Assembly: GCF_000430685.1 (NCBI RefSeq)
Contig: NZ_AUMM01000003.1
Coordinates: 122,624 to 186,623, forward strand
Source: Tuberibacillus calidus DSM 17572
Lineage (GTDB): Bacteria > Bacillota > Bacilli > Bacillales > Sporolactobacillaceae
Direction of reading: 5' to 3'
DNA length: 64,000 nt
A program made the position numbers and the translations under genes. Numbering within the stretch: the first letter of the stretch is position 1; every line of letters starts with the position of its first letter. Shown piece after piece: positions 38,583-49,500 of the stretch. The notes below the pieces were generated by a model. The model did no database searches. It worked only from the letters and a program-made list of their open reading frames with translations, and was not told where the DNA came from.

Positions 38583-40370
38583 GTGGTTGAATTCCCAAAA
38601 CCTGATGTAGAAACCTTTTTACGCACTTTTTCCGTGCAAAATTTTGATGTCAGCCCTGATGAAAAGCAACTCGTTTTTAGTACAAATTTAAGTGGGCATT
38701 ATAATTTATGGGCGATGGATTTGCCCAAAACTTTCCCTTATCCGCTGACTTTTCATAACCAAAGCGCCCATGCGCTCCATTATGCAGAAAACGGCAGTAT
38801 GATCATTGCCGGCTTTGATTGTGACGGGGATGAAAATATTCAACTTTATGCCCTGTCACCTGAGGGCGGAGAACTAGTCCCGTTAAGAGAGAAAGAAAAT
38901 GAACGGCATTTTTTCAGTTATTTGTCAAAAGACGGTCAACGCCTCTACTATACGGGAACGAAAAATAATCCTCGCTATCTAAATTCATATGTTTACGACA
39001 TTGAAACAGGAGAAGAAACCATCCTTTTGGAAGGGGGTGACGCACCCACCTTACTCGAATCCGTTTCACCCGACGAAAAAAGTTTTGTCTATATCAAGAG
39101 TTATGGCAATACCCATTCGCTCGCATATGTATCGTATCATGGCGACATGATTCGTCTGACACCTGAAACCGACGCCCAGCATACGACGGGATCCAGCGTG
39201 TTTACCACAGAAAAAGATATCTATTTCTTAACGGATTACGATCATGATCTTACATATTTGGCGAAATTTGATGTATCGACAAAAGCGTTCCAAAAAGTGT
39301 TGGTCATCGAGAAGGAAGATTTTTCCCATCTTGTCTACAGCAAGAAGGATCAAGTGTTATATTTAGTCGGTTCCTACGGTGTAGAGGATCGTTTATATGC
39401 CTACGATTTAACGACTGGAGAATGGACGAAGCGGTCACTGCCGACGAGCGTGGTTGAAAAAATCATGGTTAAAGACAGTGGACATCTGTATATTTTGGCT
39501 CGCGGTGCCAGACGGCCACATAATATTTATAAATCTGTCGATGGCGGGCGTTCATGGGAAGAACTGACGCATTTCCGCGTACCGGGTATCAAAGAAGAAG
39601 AGATGGTAGAACCGGAAGTCATACGTTATCCTTCCTACGATGGACTTGAAATCGAAGCCTTGTTTTTTAAAGCGCACAAAGAAAATGATAATGGACATGT
39701 CATTCTTTGGCCGCATGGCGGTCCGCAATCGCTTGAGAGAAAATGGTTCAGGGCAGCCTTTCAATTTGCGCTCCATCATGGATTTTCCATTTTCGCGCCA
39801 AACTTCAGAGGTTCCAGCAATTATGGGCTGAAATTCATGAAGATGGTGGAAGGAGACTGGGGTGACGGGCCGCGCAGAGATATTCTTGAAGGTTTGGAAT
39901 GGCTTTTCAAAAACGGGTATGCCGATAGACACCGCATGCTTTTGATGGGCGGAAGTTACGGCGGTTATATGGCCCTCTTGTTGCACGGCCGCCATGCGGA
40001 CTACTTTAAGGCCGTTGTTGACATTTTTGGCGTCAGCAATCTCTTTACTTTTATCGAATCCGTTCCCGAACATTGGAAACCTTATATGAATCAATGGGTG
40101 GGGGATCCCGTTAAAGACAAAGAAAAATTAAAACGCTTTTCACCGATCACGTATTTGGACGGAATGACAAAGCCGATGTTTGTTGTACAGGGTGCCAATG
40201 ATCCGCGTGTCGTCAAAGCGGAATCCGATCAAATTGTCGAGGCGCTAAGGGCTAAAGGCCGTCATGTGGAATACCTTGTGCTTCCGGATGAGGGCCATGG
40301 ATTCTCGAAGAAAGAAAATGAAATCACCGTTTACAGGCAAATTCTTCACTTCTTTAAGCGGTTTATCTAA
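38583..40370 (+). CDS. S9 family serine peptidase (acylaminoacyl-/dipeptidyl-peptidase type)
   Basis: 595 residues from GTG 38583, with AAGGAGG 8 nt upstream. The N-terminal 330 residues are WD-like beta-propeller repeats (SPDEKQLVFSTNLSGHYNLW, SPDEKSFVYIKSYG). The C-terminal hydrolase has Ser458 in GGSYGGYM, Asp540 in GANDPRVV and His572 in DEGHGFS. No signal peptide is visible, so it is cytoplasmic. Directly after the peptide transporter, it probably degrades imported peptides; specificity cannot be read. Confidence 0.94.
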   Translation: MVEFPKPDVETFLRTFSVQNFDVSPDEKQLVFSTNLSGHYNLWAMDLPKTFPYPLTFHNQSAHALHYAENGSMIIAGFDCDGDENIQLYALSPEGGELVPLREKENERHFFSYLSKDGQRLYYTGTKNNPRYLNSYVYDIETGEETILLEGGDAPTLLESVSPDEKSFVYIKSYGNTHSLAYVSYHGDMIRLTPETDAQHTTGSSVFTTEKDIYFLTDYDHDLTYLAKFDVSTKAFQKVLVIEKEDFSHLVYSKKDQVLYLVGSYGVEDRLYAYDLTTGEWTKRSLPTSVVEKIMVKDSGHLYILARGARRPHNIYKSVDGGRSWEELTHFRVPGIKEEEMVEPEVIRYPSYDGLEIEALFFKAHKENDNGHVILWPHGGPQSLERKWFRAAFQFALHHGFSIFAPNFRGSSNYGLKFMKMVEGDWGDGPRRDILEGLEWLFKNGYADRHRMLLMGGSYGGYMALLLHGRHADYFKAVVDIFGVSNLFTFIESVPEHWKPYMNQWVGDPVKDKEKLKRFSPITYLDGMTKPMFVVQGANDPRVVKAESDQIVEALRAKGRHVEYLVLPDEGHGFSKKENEITVYRQILHFFKRFI

Positions 40371-40420
40371 TCGATGACTTGCGCTTATTTTTAGGCGTTT
40401 CCATTCATCTTAGAGAAAAC

Positions 40421-40468
40421 GGGAACGGCAAAAACCTTCAATTGAGTGCAGAGAGAGCCACCGTTCCC
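40421..40468 (+). terminator. Hairpin after the S9 peptidase gene
   Basis: GGGAACGG (40421-40428) and CCGTTCCC (40461-40468) form a perfect 8-bp stem with a 32-nt loop. A T-run is poor, so termination is uncertain. Confidence 0.4.
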
Positions 40469-40526
40469 TTATGTTGGAATGAAAAATCCTATACTTTTTA
40501 ACAGAATAAAAAAATCATTTTTTATG

Positions 40527-40554
40527 TTGACAGATTGAATAACACGTGTATAAT
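40527..40554 (+). promoter_or_regulatory. Strong SigA promoter of the arginine operon
   Basis: Perfect TTGACA (40527-40532) and perfect TATAAT (40549-40554) with a 16-bp spacer. Transcription should start near 40561, just before the first T-box. Confidence 0.88.
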
Positions 40555-40572
40555 GAAAATCAATAAATAACG

Positions 40573-40811
40573 TCGATGACAAAGAGAGTAGTTATAGTCA
40601 TCCTGGAAAGCGAACCGGGGATGGTGGAAGCCCGGTACAGGACCTGTAACGAAGCGCACTTTGGAGACGACATCCTGAATCACAGTAGGGATGTCCGGGA
40701 AGCTCCCGTTAAAGGCTTTGAGTTGGTTCCGGATCATTCGGAACAACAAGAGTGGTACCGCGGGTTGTGATCATTCAACGCTCGTCTCTTATAAAAGAGG
40801 CGGGCGTTTTT
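40573..40811 (+). promoter_or_regulatory. Arginine T-box leader, copy 1
   Basis: Stem I base CAAAG (40580-40584) pairs with CTTTG (40659-40663); the 5' side carries AGAGAGTA and the 3' side GAAG-CGC-A, giving CGC (Arg) at 40655-40657 as specifier. The T-box sequence AACAAGAGTGGTACCGCGG ends at 40763. A 13-bp terminator (40778-40807) with TTTTT follows; the T-box side can form the competing antiterminator. Uncharged tRNA-Arg should allow read-through. Confidence 0.92.
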
Positions 40812-40842
40812 CATTTTTATACATAACAAAATCATACAAATA

Positions 40843-41073
40843 TCGATGACAAAGAGAGTAACAGCATTCAATCTTGAACAGCGAGCCGGGATGGTGGAAG
40901 CCGGTACAAGGGGATGTTGTGAAGCGCACTTTGGAGATGGCTTTCTGAAACAAAGTAGGAAAGTCCGGGTCAATCCGTTATCTTATTGAGCGGTTCCGAT
41001 GAACGGAACAACAAGAGTGGCACCGCGGGTTTATTTTAAAACTCGTCTCTTTAAGGAGACGGGTTGTTTTTTT
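40843..41073 (+). promoter_or_regulatory. Arginine T-box leader, copy 2
   Basis: It shares the first 18 nt with copy 1, exactly 270 nt downstream. The specifier is again CGC (40925-40927) in GAAGCGCACTTTGGAGA. The T-box ends in TGGCACCGCGG (41018-41028), with C where copy 1 has T at the base facing the tRNA discriminator. A 10-bp terminator (41040-41065) with eight T residues precedes argC. The two switches act in series on the same transcript. Confidence 0.92.
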
Positions 41074-41135
41074 ATCATTTTTAGAAAACTGTATATTGGC
41101 AATATTAGGATTTATGAGATTATGGAGGGAATGCC

Positions 41136-42176
41136 ATGGTGATCAAAGTAGGCATTATCGGCGCAAACGGCTACAGCGGGCTCGAACTCATTCGCCTTTT
41201 GTCCCATCATCCACACGTCAAGGTAGAGCGACTTATGGCACATTCAAGTGTCGGCATGACAATGGATCACTTAGCACCTCATCTTAAAACGGTATGTGAT
41301 CTTCCTTTAGAGAGCGTATCCGTTCAGAATGCTGAACAACTGGACTGTTTGTTTTTTGCTACACCGTCCGGCGTCAGCGGACAATGGCTTCCGGAATTTG
41401 CTGACTTGGGCATCACATGCATTGATCTTTCCGGGGATTTTCGCATAAAAAATGCTCCTTTATATGAAAAGTGGTATAAAATGCCGCCACCCGATCAAAA
41501 GTGGCTCAAACAAGCCGTTTATGGTTTGCCTGAGTGGAACGAAAAAAACATAGCGAAAGCACAAGTAATTGCCAACCCCGGTTGTTACCCGACGGCCGCT
41601 TTGTTGGGGTTGATGCCTGCCCTACAGAACGGATGGATAGATCCCGACAACATTGTGATTGATGGAAAATCGGGCGTTTCGGGGGCAGGACGAAAACCAT
41701 CCCTAACCACTCATTTTGGAGAAGTGAATGAATCGGTTTCCGCTTATAAAGTCGGGCATCATCAGCATATTCCCGAGATTGAACAAATGATTGAAGAATG
41801 GATTGGTCGTCCGGTGGCGATCAGCTTCACCACCCATTTAATACCCATGACAAGGGGACTGATGTGTACTATTTATGCGCCTTTGGCGGAGGAAGTAAGG
41901 ACAGAAACTGTCATTGAAGCATACCAGGCATTTTATGCAAACCACCCATTCGTCCGCATTAGTGATGAGGGAACATTTCCTTCAACAAAACAAGTGTATG
42001 GATCGAATCATTGCGCCATCGGGCTTTATAGCGATGAACGGTCAAATCGGTTAACGATTGTCAGTGTCATCGATAATGTCGTCAAAGGAGCGGCGGGTCA
42101 AGCAATACAAAATATGAATCTCATTTACGGTTGGGAACAAACGACAGGCCTTGAGTTGTCGCCATTGTTTCCGTAA
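41136..42176 (+). CDS. argC: N-acetyl-gamma-glutamyl-phosphate reductase
   Basis: 346 residues. NADP loop GIIGANGYSGLELIRLL at the N-terminus; catalytic Cys150 in VIANPGCYPTAALL; GKSGVSGAGRKPS is also typical. It reduces acetylglutamyl phosphate to the semialdehyde. TGGAGGGA lies 5 nt before the ATG. It is the first gene after the tandem T-boxes. Confidence 0.96.
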   Translation: MVIKVGIIGANGYSGLELIRLLSHHPHVKVERLMAHSSVGMTMDHLAPHLKTVCDLPLESVSVQNAEQLDCLFFATPSGVSGQWLPEFADLGITCIDLSGDFRIKNAPLYEKWYKMPPPDQKWLKQAVYGLPEWNEKNIAKAQVIANPGCYPTAALLGLMPALQNGWIDPDNIVIDGKSGVSGAGRKPSLTTHFGEVNESVSAYKVGHHQHIPEIEQMIEEWIGRPVAISFTTHLIPMTRGLMCTIYAPLAEEVRTETVIEAYQAFYANHPFVRISDEGTFPSTKQVYGSNHCAIGLYSDERSNRLTIVSVIDNVVKGAAGQAIQNMNLIYGWEQTTGLELSPLFP

Positions 42177-42196
42177 GCATCAAGGAGGCATGCAAA

Positions 42197-43441
42197 ATGG
42201 GTAAAACAACTTTATTAAAACCTGAGAAAGAAAATTCCCCTTTTCACATTATGACTGAAGGTCACATCACTTCGGCAAAAGGTTATAAAGCGGGCGGTTT
42301 ACATTGCGGCATTAAATATAAACGCCCGGATATCGGTTGGGTGTACTCCGAAGTTTCGGCAAATGCTTGTGCTGTCTATACGACGAATCGCATTCAAGCA
42401 GCACCCTTAGCTGTGACTCAAGATAGTCTTTCTCACGGTAGCTTACTACAAGCGGTCGTCGTCAACTCTGGGAACGCCAATGCGTGTACGGGTGAGCGGG
42501 GTTTAAACGATGCCTTTGAAATGCGGCGGTTAACCGCTGAACAATTTCAGATTCCGGAATTTATGGTCGCCGTCGCCTCAACCGGCGTCATTGGGGAAGT
42601 GCTTCCGATGGATAAAGTCATGTGTGGTATTAAGCAGTTTCATTTGAAGGAAGCCGACGTCGAGATGTTTGAGCGAGCCATTCTGACGACCGACACCGGA
42701 AGGAAACATGTGGCCGTTCAAGTTGTCATTGACGGAAAAACGGTCACGATCGGCGGTGCGGCCAAAGGCTCCGGCATGATCCATCCGAACATGGCGACGA
42801 TGCTCGCGTTTATCACAACAGATGCCAATATCGATCAACAGGCGTTCTACCCGCTTCTAAGGCAAGTGACGGATCACACTTTCAACATGATTACGGTCGA
42901 TGGAGATACGAGTACGAACGACATGGTCCTTGCTTTGGCAAACGGCTTAGCTGGCAATCAGCCTTTAAATAAAGACCACCCGCAGTGGGGGATTTTTCTA
43001 GATGCCTTCACCTATGTTGCTCAAACCTTAGCGAAAATGATTGCCCGTGATGGGGAGGGGGCAACCAAATTGATTGAGGTAGAAGTGAATGGCGCAACTT
43101 CCAAAGAAGCGGCCCGTCGGTTGAGTAAAGCGGTTGTTGGTTCCAATTTAGTAAAGACAGCCGTCTTCGGGTGTGATCCTAATTGGGGGCGGATTCTTTG
43201 TGCAGCGGGTTATAGCGGTGATCTCCTAGATCCAGATTCGATGTGCGTTGCGCTCGGTGGTATACCGATCGTTCAAAACGGCCTACCCGTTCCATTTGAT
43301 GAGCATCAAGTCAAAGCAATCTTAAGGAGAGAAACCGTACACATTTCCATTCAACTTGGTGACGGAGATGGTGACGCGGTCGCATGGGGGTGTGATCTGA
43401 CTTACGATTACGTCAAAATCAACGCTTCCTATCGAACATGA
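42197..43441 (+). CDS. argJ: Bifunctional ornithine acetyltransferase / N-acetylglutamate synthase
   Basis: 414 residues. The self-cleavage site is in [16 protein letters not shown]; Thr201 becomes the N-terminal nucleophile of the beta chain. [14 protein letters not shown] forms the oxyanion region. It recycles the acetyl group from acetylornithine to glutamate, so the pathway is cyclic and no argE is required. AAGGAGG lies 10 nt upstream of the ATG. Confidence 0.96.
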   Translation: MGKTTLLKPEKENSPFHIMTEGHITSAKGYKAGGLHCGIKYKRPDIGWVYSEVSANACAVYTTNRIQAAPLAVTQDSLSHGSLLQAVVVNSGNANACTGERGLNDAFEMRRLTAEQFQIPEFMVAVASTGVIGEVLPMDKVMCGIKQFHLKEADVEMFERAILTTDTGRKHVAVQVVIDGKTVTIGGAAKGSGMIHPNMATMLAFITTDANIDQQAFYPLLRQVTDHTFNMITVDGDTSTNDMVLALANGLAGNQPLNKDHPQWGIFLDAFTYVAQTLAKMIARDGEGATKLIEVEVNGATSKEAARRLSKAVVGSNLVKTAVFGCDPNWGRILCAAGYSGDLLDPDSMCVALGGIPIVQNGLPVPFDEHQVKAILRRETVHISIQLGDGDGDAVAWGCDLTYDYVKINASYRT

Positions 43442-43457
43442 AGAAAGAAGGAAAAGG

Positions 43458-44255
43458 ATGGAACCAATTGTTATAAAATGCGGCGGGAGTGTCATGGAAA
43501 ATCTCCCTAAGGCGTTTTACCAAGACTTAAAAACCTTACAAGCAGAAGGGTACTCTCCGATTCTCGTTCACGGTGGGGGATCGGCGATTACTCAGCTCTT
43601 AACCCGCCTTGACATTCCAACAAACTTTCACGAAGGACTCAGGGTGACAACTAAAGAAATCTTGGAAGTTGTCAAAATGGTGCTTATCGGAACAACAAAC
43701 AAAAAGCTCGTAACGAATGTGATCCAAGCCGGCATTATGGCAGTTGGACTTAGCGGTATTGATGGCTTTTTCATTCATGCCGTTTCGAAACAAGCTGCAC
43801 TTGGGTGGGTTGGGGATGTCGTCAATATTCGGAGCGAATGGGTGCAACAATTCATTGAAAATGGTGTTATTCCGGTTATTGCGCCAGTCGGGATGGATGA
43901 AGCTGGGAACCACTACAATATCAACGCCGATTCGGTTGCTGCCCATCTCGCAAAAACCTTTTGTGCGCCGCTGATCTACCTCAGTGACGTCGAGGGGATT
44001 TTAGTAGGAAAAGACGAGCGTGAGATGGTGCTGAAAACATTGACCAAAAAAGAAGCAGAGCAGATGATCGCCTCTCAAAGGATATCTGGTGGCATGATTC
44101 CAAAAATCCGCAGTGCGCTAGAATGCTTGGAACACGGTGTTCCCGAGGTGGTCATCGCCAATGGGAGAGATCCTCAGGTGATTCGACATTATTTAAATGG
44201 AACGAGTTTCGGAACAAAAATCATACTTGGTGAGGAGGCCAAAACCAATGTCTGA
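43458..44255 (+). CDS. argB: Acetylglutamate kinase
   Basis: 265 residues of amino-acid kinase fold: IVIKCGGSVMENL (phosphate lysine), VHGGGSAITQLL and NINADSVAAHLA. It phosphorylates N-acetylglutamate. The N-terminal helix that forms the arginine-sensitive hexamer in other bacteria is missing, so it is probably the arginine-insensitive type, leaving control to the T-boxes; this last point is inference. It overlaps argD by 8 nt. Confidence 0.95.
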   Translation: MEPIVIKCGGSVMENLPKAFYQDLKTLQAEGYSPILVHGGGSAITQLLTRLDIPTNFHEGLRVTTKEILEVVKMVLIGTTNKKLVTNVIQAGIMAVGLSGIDGFFIHAVSKQAALGWVGDVVNIRSEWVQQFIENGVIPVIAPVGMDEAGNHYNINADSVAAHLAKTFCAPLIYLSDVEGILVGKDEREMVLKTLTKKEAEQMIASQRISGGMIPKIRSALECLEHGVPEVVIANGRDPQVIRHYLNGTSFGTKIILGEEAKTNV

Positions 44256-45435
44256 AGCTGTGACAACTTCCTTCGATCCCATTATGGCCACTTATTCCCG
44301 TTTTCCCGTCACCATTATAAAGGGAAAGGGAAGTTATGTCTGGGATGAAGATGGCGACCGTTATCTCGATTATACGTCGGGGATTGCGACATGCAACTTA
44401 GGGCATGTTCCAGACACCGTTCAAGCGGCATTGCATGAGCAAATAGATGAGCTATGGCACTGTTCGAATTTATTCCACATTCCAAAACAAATAGAACTAG
44501 CCACCCTTTTGACGCAGAACAGCTTCGCTGATCAGGTATTCTTCTGCAACAGTGGTGCGGAAGCAAATGAGGCAGCCATTAAATTGGCGAGACGCTTTAC
44601 CCACATGACCAAAAATAAAAATACAGGTGATATTGTCACGTTTACGCAAAGTTTTCATGGTCGGACGTTGGCAACGTTGACCGCGACCGCTCAAGAAAAA
44701 ATCCAGGAGGGCTTCGCCCCGCTTGTTCCTGGTTTTCGTTATTTACCATTTAACAGCATGGAGGCACTTGATGCCATCACAGCCGAAAATACTAACGCAG
44801 TCCTCTTAGAGCTTGTACAAGGCGAAGGTGGCGTTATTCCGGCAGATGAAAAATGGGTGGAGGCGCTCTATCAAATTTGCCAAGCGGAAGGCATCCTCTT
44901 TATGGTTGATGAAATTCAAACAGGACTTGGCCGAACGGGAATGCTGTTTGCTTACCAACACTATGGGATTGAACCAGATATCATGACACTAGCTAAAGGG
45001 CTCGGCTCAGGTTTCCCGATTGGAGCGGTCCTCGCCAAAGGACATATTTCACAAGCATTCAGCCCAGGCGCGCATGGCAGCACATTTGGCGGAAATCCTT
45101 TGGCTTCTGCGGCAGGCGTTGCCACCATAAAAACGCTCCTTAAGAGCCGCGTGATCGAAAAGGGAGCAGAAAATGGTCATTATTTAAAAACAAAATTAAA
45201 AGCCCTTCAGCAGAAATATCCCGATGACATTCATGAAGTTAGAGGAAAAGGCCTATTGTTCGGGCTGGTAACCGAACAAAAAGCGAGTGATATTGTCTAT
45301 TTGGCTTTGAAGCGACATGTCCTCATCTTAACGGCTGGTCCCCATGTGGTGAGAATTCTTCCGCCGCTTACGACAACGAAGGAGGAAATCGACCATTTTA
45401 TAACCATCTTAGACAGCGTGTTTGAATCCCTTTAG
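44248..45435 (+). CDS. argD: Acetylornithine aminotransferase
   Basis: 395 residues from ATG 44248 (TGAGGAGG 8 nt upstream). Fold-type I PLP enzyme: FFCNSGAEANEAAIKLAR, SFHGRTLATLTAT, FMVDEIQTGLGRTG and the cofactor lysine in MTLAKGLGSGFPIGA. It makes acetylornithine from the semialdehyde. Confidence 0.95.
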   Translation: MSEAVTTSFDPIMATYSRFPVTIIKGKGSYVWDEDGDRYLDYTSGIATCNLGHVPDTVQAALHEQIDELWHCSNLFHIPKQIELATLLTQNSFADQVFFCNSGAEANEAAIKLARRFTHMTKNKNTGDIVTFTQSFHGRTLATLTATAQEKIQEGFAPLVPGFRYLPFNSMEALDAITAENTNAVLLELVQGEGGVIPADEKWVEALYQICQAEGILFMVDEIQTGLGRTGMLFAYQHYGIEPDIMTLAKGLGSGFPIGAVLAKGHISQAFSPGAHGSTFGGNPLASAAGVATIKTLLKSRVIEKGAENGHYLKTKLKALQQKYPDDIHEVRGKGLLFGLVTEQKASDIVYLALKRHVLILTAGPHVVRILPPLTTTKEEIDHFITILDSVFESL

Positions 45436-45450
45436 AAGGAGGCATCAGCT

Positions 45451-46524
45451 TTGAAAAAAGGCTATCTTGTATTAGAATCTGGGGACATCTTTGAAGGCAT
45501 GATGGTTGGGAGTCAGTCAGAGGCCTATGGTGAAGTCGTCTTTAATACAAGCATGACAGGTTATCAAGAAATTATCACCGACCCGTCATACGCCGGTCAG
45601 TTCGTCACATTTTGTTACCCATTAATCGGAAATTACGGCATTAATTCCTTTGATGATGAAAGTGATCGTCCGGCTTTATCAGGTGTCATTCTAAGTGATC
45701 TTTGTCTCACGCCGAGTCACTATTTATCGATGAAAACGATTGGAGAATATCTGGATGCATACGATGTGCCGTGTCTATTCGGTATTGATACTCGAACTTT
45801 AGTCAAAAAAATTCGGGAACAAGGAACGATGAAGGGCGTCCTGACGACAAATCCCGAGGCATCCATCCCCTCCTTGGACGTGAATTTAGTAGAAAAAGTG
45901 TCAACGAAAAGCATACAAGAATATGGCGACTCAGGCCCTCTTGTCATTTTGATAGACTATGGGCACAAAAAATCAATTGTCCAATCGCTGGTAAAGGAAG
46001 GATGCAAGGTGCTGGTCGTGCCGTTTACGACAACGTTTAAACAAATCCAAAGCCTTCATCCAGACGGCGTTGTTCTGAGTAACGGACCAGGCAACCCTAT
46101 GACGCTTGCACCATTATTCCCTGAAATAAAGAAAATAACGGAAACTTATCCAACCTTGGGAATCTGCCTCGGCCATCAACTGATTGCCCTTGTGAACGGC
46201 GGGCGAACGAGAAAAATGCGTTTTGGCCATCGCGGTGGCAATCATCCCGTCAAAGAATTGGATACGGGGAAAGTATTGGTGACGGCTCAAAATCATGGTT
46301 ATGTGGTGGATGATACGAGCATCAATACGGACGTTTTTTCGGTCACTTACCGCCATGTCAATGATTCCACGATCGAAGGCATGCGGCACAAGCATTTACC
46401 AATTGAAACCGTGCAGTTTCATCCCGAAGCTCATCCGGGGCCATCAGACACACACTATGTCTTTAAACGCTTTGTGGAAATGATCAAACAAACAGGTGGG
46501 ATGCATCATGCCACGGCGAACTGA
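45451..46524 (+). CDS. carA: Carbamoyl-phosphate synthase small subunit (arginine-specific)
   Basis: 357 residues from TTG 45451 (AGAAGGAGG upstream). The N-terminal CarA domain (GDIFEGMMVGSQSEAYGEVV) is followed by the class I glutaminase domain with Cys239 in GICLGHQLIAL and His-Glu in VQFHPEAHPG. Inside the arg operon, so the arginine copy; a separate pyrimidine copy is expected elsewhere. Confidence 0.95.
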   Translation: MKKGYLVLESGDIFEGMMVGSQSEAYGEVVFNTSMTGYQEIITDPSYAGQFVTFCYPLIGNYGINSFDDESDRPALSGVILSDLCLTPSHYLSMKTIGEYLDAYDVPCLFGIDTRTLVKKIREQGTMKGVLTTNPEASIPSLDVNLVEKVSTKSIQEYGDSGPLVILIDYGHKKSIVQSLVKEGCKVLVVPFTTTFKQIQSLHPDGVVLSNGPGNPMTLAPLFPEIKKITETYPTLGICLGHQLIALVNGGRTRKMRFGHRGGNHPVKELDTGKVLVTAQNHGYVVDDTSINTDVFSVTYRHVNDSTIEGMRHKHLPIETVQFHPEAHPGPSDTHYVFKRFVEMIKQTGGMHHATAN

Positions 46525-49500
46525 TATCAAAAAGGTTTTGGTGATCGGCTCAGGGCCAATTGTGATCGGTCAAGCCGCGGAATTTGATTATGCTGGGACG
46601 CAAGCTTGCTTAGCCTTAAAAGAAGATGGAATCGAAGTCATTCTCGTCAATAATAATCCGGCAACGATCATGACGGATGACCAAGTGGCTGACAAGGTTT
46701 ACATTGAGCCCCTCACCGCAGAAACGCTTACCGCTGTGATCGAAAAGGAGAAACCAGATGGGCTGATTGGCACACTCGGTGGACAGACAGGATTAAATTT
46801 AACGGTTGAACTCTATGATAAAGGCATTTTGACGCAAAACAATGTGCAATTGCTCGGCACGTCAGTCGAAGCGATCAAAAAAGGGGAGGATCGTGATGCA
46901 TTCCGGCGCTTATTGATGTCGCTCGGTGAGCCGATCACTCCATCTAAAATCATCCATTCTTATGATGAGGGACTCGAATTCGCCAAGACAATCGGTTTCC
47001 CCGTCATCATTCGCCCTGCTTATACCTTAGGGGGATATGGCGGCGGTTTTGCTAAAGATGAAGATGAGTTATATGCGGTCATCAACAAAGGTCTTGAAGC
47101 GAGCCCGATCCATCAAGTTTTAATTGAAAAGAGTATCAAGGGTTGGAAAGAAATCGAATATGAAGTCATGCGCGATGCCAATGATACATGCGTCATCGTC
47201 TGCAATATGGAAAATATTGATCCGGTAGGCGTCCATACGGGAGATTCGATGGTCGTTGCCCCTTCACAGACGCTCTCAGACAGACAATACCAGTTGCTAA
47301 GAAGCGCCTCACTAAGAGTCATTCGCGCATTAGGTGTCGTAGGCGGCTGTAACATCCAATTCGCTTTGGATCCCAATTCGGATGATTACGTGATTATTGA
47401 AGTCAATCCGAGAGTTAGCCGCTCATCGGCTTTAGCATCGAAGGCAACGGGGTATCCCATCGCCAGGATCGCTGCCAAATGCGCGCTCGGCTACCATTTG
47501 GACGAAATCATAAACCCGATTACAGGCACAACTTTTGCAGCTTTTGAACCCGCAATTGATTATGTTGTCGTCAAGCTCCCGCGCTTTCCATTTGATAAGT
47601 TTCCGGAAGCTGACCGCCGGTTAGGAACACAGATGAAAGCGACCGGGGAAGTGATGGCAATCGATCGGACGTTTGAAGGCGCATTAAATAAGGCGGTTCG
47701 TTCCCTGGAACTCAAAACCCATGGTCTTTATGGGTTCGGTTTACAAGATATGACAAACGACGCCTTAACCGAGCATTTAGAGAACGCTTCTGATCTACGG
47801 TTGTTTGCTCTCGCAGAATGGTTCCGCCGCGGCTTTTCCGTCGCACAAGCTTATAAAATCACGGGTATCACGCCATGGTTTTTGGAGAAAATTAAAGGAT
47901 TGCTGGACTTCGAGAAATCCCTATCCGATTTTACTTGGGACACATTACCGACGAAGATGTTACTTGCGGCAAAACGTTTAAATATCAGTGATCAATGGCT
48001 TGCGGCTATTTTTGACGTTGACGAAAAAACGGTCAGACAGAAGCGATATGACCTAAACTTAAAACCGAGTTACAAATTAGTGGACACATGTGCCGCTGAA
48101 TTCCGGGCCGAAACGCCATATTATTATTCTACTTGGGCTGGATCTTGCGAAGTTGAAGTCACTCACAGACCAAAAATACTTGTTATCGGTTCAGGACCCA
48201 TCCGCATCGGCCAAGGTATCGAATTTGATTATTGTTCGGTTCGTGCAGCACTCGCGGCCAAGCATAAGGGATATGAAACGATCGTCATGAATAACAACCC
48301 GGAGACGGTCAGCACGGATTTTTCCATCGCCGATAAGCTTTATTTTGAACCGTTAACGACTGAAGATATTTTACATGTCATTGAGAAAGAAAATGTTTCA
48401 GGTGTGATATTACAATTTGGCGGACAAACGGCGATTAACTTAGCTAAGGACTTGGAAGAAGCCGGTGTCCACGTCTTTGGAACCGGTGTTGATGCGATCG
48501 ATCAAACCGAAGACCGAAAACGGTTTTATGAACTTCTTGAAACCTTAAACATCCCGCATATTCAAGGGGCGACCGCCCATCATTTTACCGAATTGCGGCA
48601 AGCGGTTAAAAACTTAGGTTTCCCGGTTCTTATCCGTCCTTCCTATGTGATTGGCGGCCGTTCAATGGTCATCCTTCATGATGAACATGAACTGGCGCGC
48701 TATATCCATGACAACAGCGAAGAGGTGGAATGGCCGCTCCTCGTTGACCGGTACTTGCAAGGTATTGAATGTGAAGCAGATGTATTAAGTGATGGTGTTG
48801 ATGTATTCATTCCGGGGCTTTTTGAACATATCGAGAGAGCCGGTGTGCACTCCGGGGACAGCATCTCCATATTCCCGGCAGCGACCATACCCGATCCATT
48901 GAAAAGGATCATCGTTGATTATACGGAAAGAATCGCCCGAGCCTTGGAAATTAAGGGGCTTATGAATATCCAATTTGTCATTCATAATGGCACAGTCTAT
49001 GTGCTTGAAGTGAATCCCCGCGCTTCGCGAACCGTTCCGATCGCAAGTAAAATCACAGGGATTCCACTGGTTGATCTAGCAGTAAAGGTGCAATTAGGTG
49101 AGCGTTTAAGAGAGCAAAAACTTCCTAAAGGTTTGCTACATGAGATGCCTTATTTTTCGGTTAAGGTTCCGGTTTTTTCGGCGAACAAATTGACAGGAAC
49201 GGATCCCGCGCTTGGCCCTGAGATGAAATCGACGGGAGAAAAACTTGGGTTAGGCTTTTCGGTCAAGGACGCTTTTCAAAAAGCGCTTGGCATCTCGGAT
49301 GGCTTTTCGCCTTATTTTAAGCCGCGTGATTCAACGGTCGTCTGTTCGATCGCTAATCGCGACAAGCCTAAAGCGCTTCCTTTAATAAGAGCCATCCATG
49401 AATCGGGATACGCCATTTCCGCCACCGCGGGGACAGCTCGATACTTACGTCGTTTTGGTATACCAGCTCAAGAATTAACGTCTTTTGATGATGTCCGGGA

